Below are positions 43,514 through 45,168 of a DNA stretch of 45,168 nt, in pieces. The notes beneath the pieces are model-generated. The model saw nothing but the letters and a program-made list of their open reading frames with translations, searched no databases and had not been told where the DNA came from. The translations under genes were made by a program, and so were the position numbers. Every line of letters begins with the position of its first letter. The first letter of the stretch is position 1. The stretch comes from Ophioceras dolichostomum (Eukaryota > Ascomycota > Sordariomycetes > Magnaporthales > Ophioceraceae). The stretch lies in assembly GCA_003049485.1 (NCBI GenBank), contig PYST01000314.1, positions 1-45,168 on the forward strand. The letters are read 5' to 3'.

Positions 43514-45168
43514 AATGCCGGAGGAGACTACAATGGCCGGGAACTATGGTCGTTTCGCAGACGGACGGTTGATTGGGGCCATAGGTGAAGGCAACCGGAA
43601 TGGCTGACGTCCAGCTTCCTAGTCGAGAGACGGGAGATTCCGCCAGTCCAGAAGGCGTCGCGTGGAAGCTAGGGGGCGACCGCGCGAGAGGTAGGGGCAG
43701 GGAAGGTAGTCGCGGAATTAGCGGGGGAGGTACGGTAGAGTTAGAAGGCGCGAATGTACCGAGTGATCGACGCGGGTATCTCGGCCCAGCAAGCGCGACT
43801 CGAAAGACTGGACTGACTCGCAGAGACTGATCCAGGTGAAGAAAATGAGAGGGGAAAGCGACGGGATTAGGTATTAGGGGAATAAACTCCTCTCGCAGGA
43901 ACAACAGAAAGATTGCGCGTGGAGGAGGCGGATCTTGCTCGACCATCCAGAGAGGGGACCTCCTAAGAGAGGAGGAGGCAAGAGAGTGGGTCACAGAGCT
44001 CCAGCCATCGACGACCTCCTTCGCGGTCAAGTTCGACGGCTCCTGGGGGCCTTTATACTGTGTAAGTGAAGGTCCCGGCCGAATTCTTGGCGGCAGCGTC
44101 CCAGCTTGCCAGGATAAGCCACACACAGAACGCACCAAGCAAGTTTGTCGAGGCCAATGTGTCGCGGTCTACTCTCTTGCTGTTGTTCGTGGAGGTCGGG
44201 GGCGGTAGGTCTGTTGGCTTTTTGTTTTGGTGTTGCCGTTTTGGGGAGGCGGGAGGGCCCTTCCAGTGGAGAGAGTTGGAGTTAGATGGACGGGGCCGCT
44301 GCGGGTGCCACAAGAAGGAGGGGGAAGTGGTGAGGAACCGGAAAACGCAGACAGCCTCTTGTTGGAAGCGGCGAGGCGAAACGAGGAGGGGAGAGATTAT
44401 TATAGAAGAAGAGTAGCGGTGGGCGGGGGAGACGAAGGGGGGAGGAGAGGAGGAGGGGAGGATGGGGACGGGAGAGGAGAGTGAAGAATAGAAAACTGAA
44501 GTAAGGGATGCAGAAAACAGTGGACAAGACCGGGGGCAGTGAGCGGCACACAAGAAATCAATGGTTCTCGCAATTAATTAACACATGAGCACCGACGGGA
44601 CCGTGAGGAGGGACGACCCCGGGCACACGGAATTGATACCACCAGTTGACCAGCACACCATTTGGCATGGCATAGGCAGCCAGTACCTGGGCCATTCTGC
44701 GGCGGTTAGGGATAGGCGACCCCGGGAAGTGCAGACAGCATTTTAGAGAGGCTTGCATGTGGGTTGCAGGCAACCCACCCATCGAAGCACGCTATCGCAT
44801 GCAGTGGCACAGGCTGTGCTCTTCTGGCTGACCACTGCAGGGCTGCTACATACAACGGACATCTGCATCCACATAGATTGGTCGCCCGAGCTCCAACAAC
44901 CACAACTGTCACCAAAGTACACCTCACGCTATGAAACGGCCTGGTGCGCAAATGCGAACCAGACATGACCATAAGCCATAAGTTCCCCCCTTTCAAGCTT
45001 GGATCTCTCAGCACCTACCTCCTTCACTTTTTCTATTATGTTCTTTTCCAACCAGAGCGTGATGGAGCTCCTTGGAGATAACAAGACAAGCCGCCAAGCT
45101 CCCAAGCCTGCGTTCAGCTTTCAATGAAACAGGTGGCTGGTGAGATATTGTGTGTGTGTGTGTGTGTG
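43514..45168. other. Upstream region of the second regulator to the window edge
   Basis: About 1.65 kb. The part near 43514-44500 is purine-rich on the plus strand (C/T-rich on the coding strand) and is the probable promoter and 5' leader of the second regulator. Frames open on either strand (for example 44053-44553 on the minus strand) are Ser/Pro-rich artefacts of the C/T-rich composition. Nothing gene-like is seen from 44560 to the end. Confidence 0.6.
45149..45168. repeat. (TG)n microsatellite cut by the window edge
   Basis: Ten TG units reach the last base of the window, so the full array length is unknown. Confidence 0.95.

Noticed and set aside
44053..44553. 166-codon minus-strand open frame
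   Set aside because: Ser/Pro-rich reading of a C/T-rich leader-like region, with no domain and no orthologous look.

Overview
The window looks like nuclear DNA from a filamentous ascomycete (Pezizomycotina), most likely a Sordariomycete. The evidence is two Zn(II)2Cys6 regulators, short introns (94-269 bp) with GT...CTAAC/CTRAC...YAG signals, strong C/G preference at third codon positions, and recognisable fungal versions of MET12-type methylenetetrahydrofolate reductase, Sad1/USP39, a class II eIF4E and the PQ-loop protein Any1. There is no sign of bacterial operons, CRISPR, rRNA or tRNA genes. Scattered N bases (312, 833, 13819-13827) beside low-complexity tracts show unresolved assembly points.

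Layout. (1) 1-3.7 kb: a minus-strand Zn2Cys6 regulator with a polyglutamine tract and a centrally placed zinc cluster. Its 3' flank carries a 197-bp (AG)n tract and same-strand open frames that may be further 3' exons. (2) 3.7-24.7 kb: about 21 kb with no gene I can recognise on either strand. It has ordinary base composition, many microsatellites, dispersed TAGGTAGGTACC-type palindromes and one perfect G-quadruplex motif. (3) 24.7-43.5 kb: a gene-dense block. On the minus strand are a 263-aa two-repeat nuclear-type protein (24660-25835), an Any1/SLC66A2-like membrane protein (28181-29492) and a MET12-type MTHFR (30814-32958). A plus-strand class II eIF4E (35651-37288) follows, convergent with minus-strand SAD1/USP39 (38303-40075). 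A second minus-strand Zn2Cys6 regulator (41119-43513) ends the block. (4) 43.5-45.2 kb: intergenic DNA ending in a (TG)n run cut by the window edge.

I rebuilt gene models by hand; each spliced model keeps frame across its junctions. The genes have unrelated roles (one-carbon metabolism, mRNA cap binding, splicing, membrane lipid asymmetry, transcription), so this is an ordinary chromosomal neighbourhood, not a biosynthetic or defence cluster. The points most worth a second look are the long gene-empty interval between a regulator and its neighbour, the unresolved 3' end of that regulator, the duplicated domain in the 263-aa protein, and the 43-base cytosine tract just upstream of the eIF4E gene. 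I found no convincing new multi-gene system.
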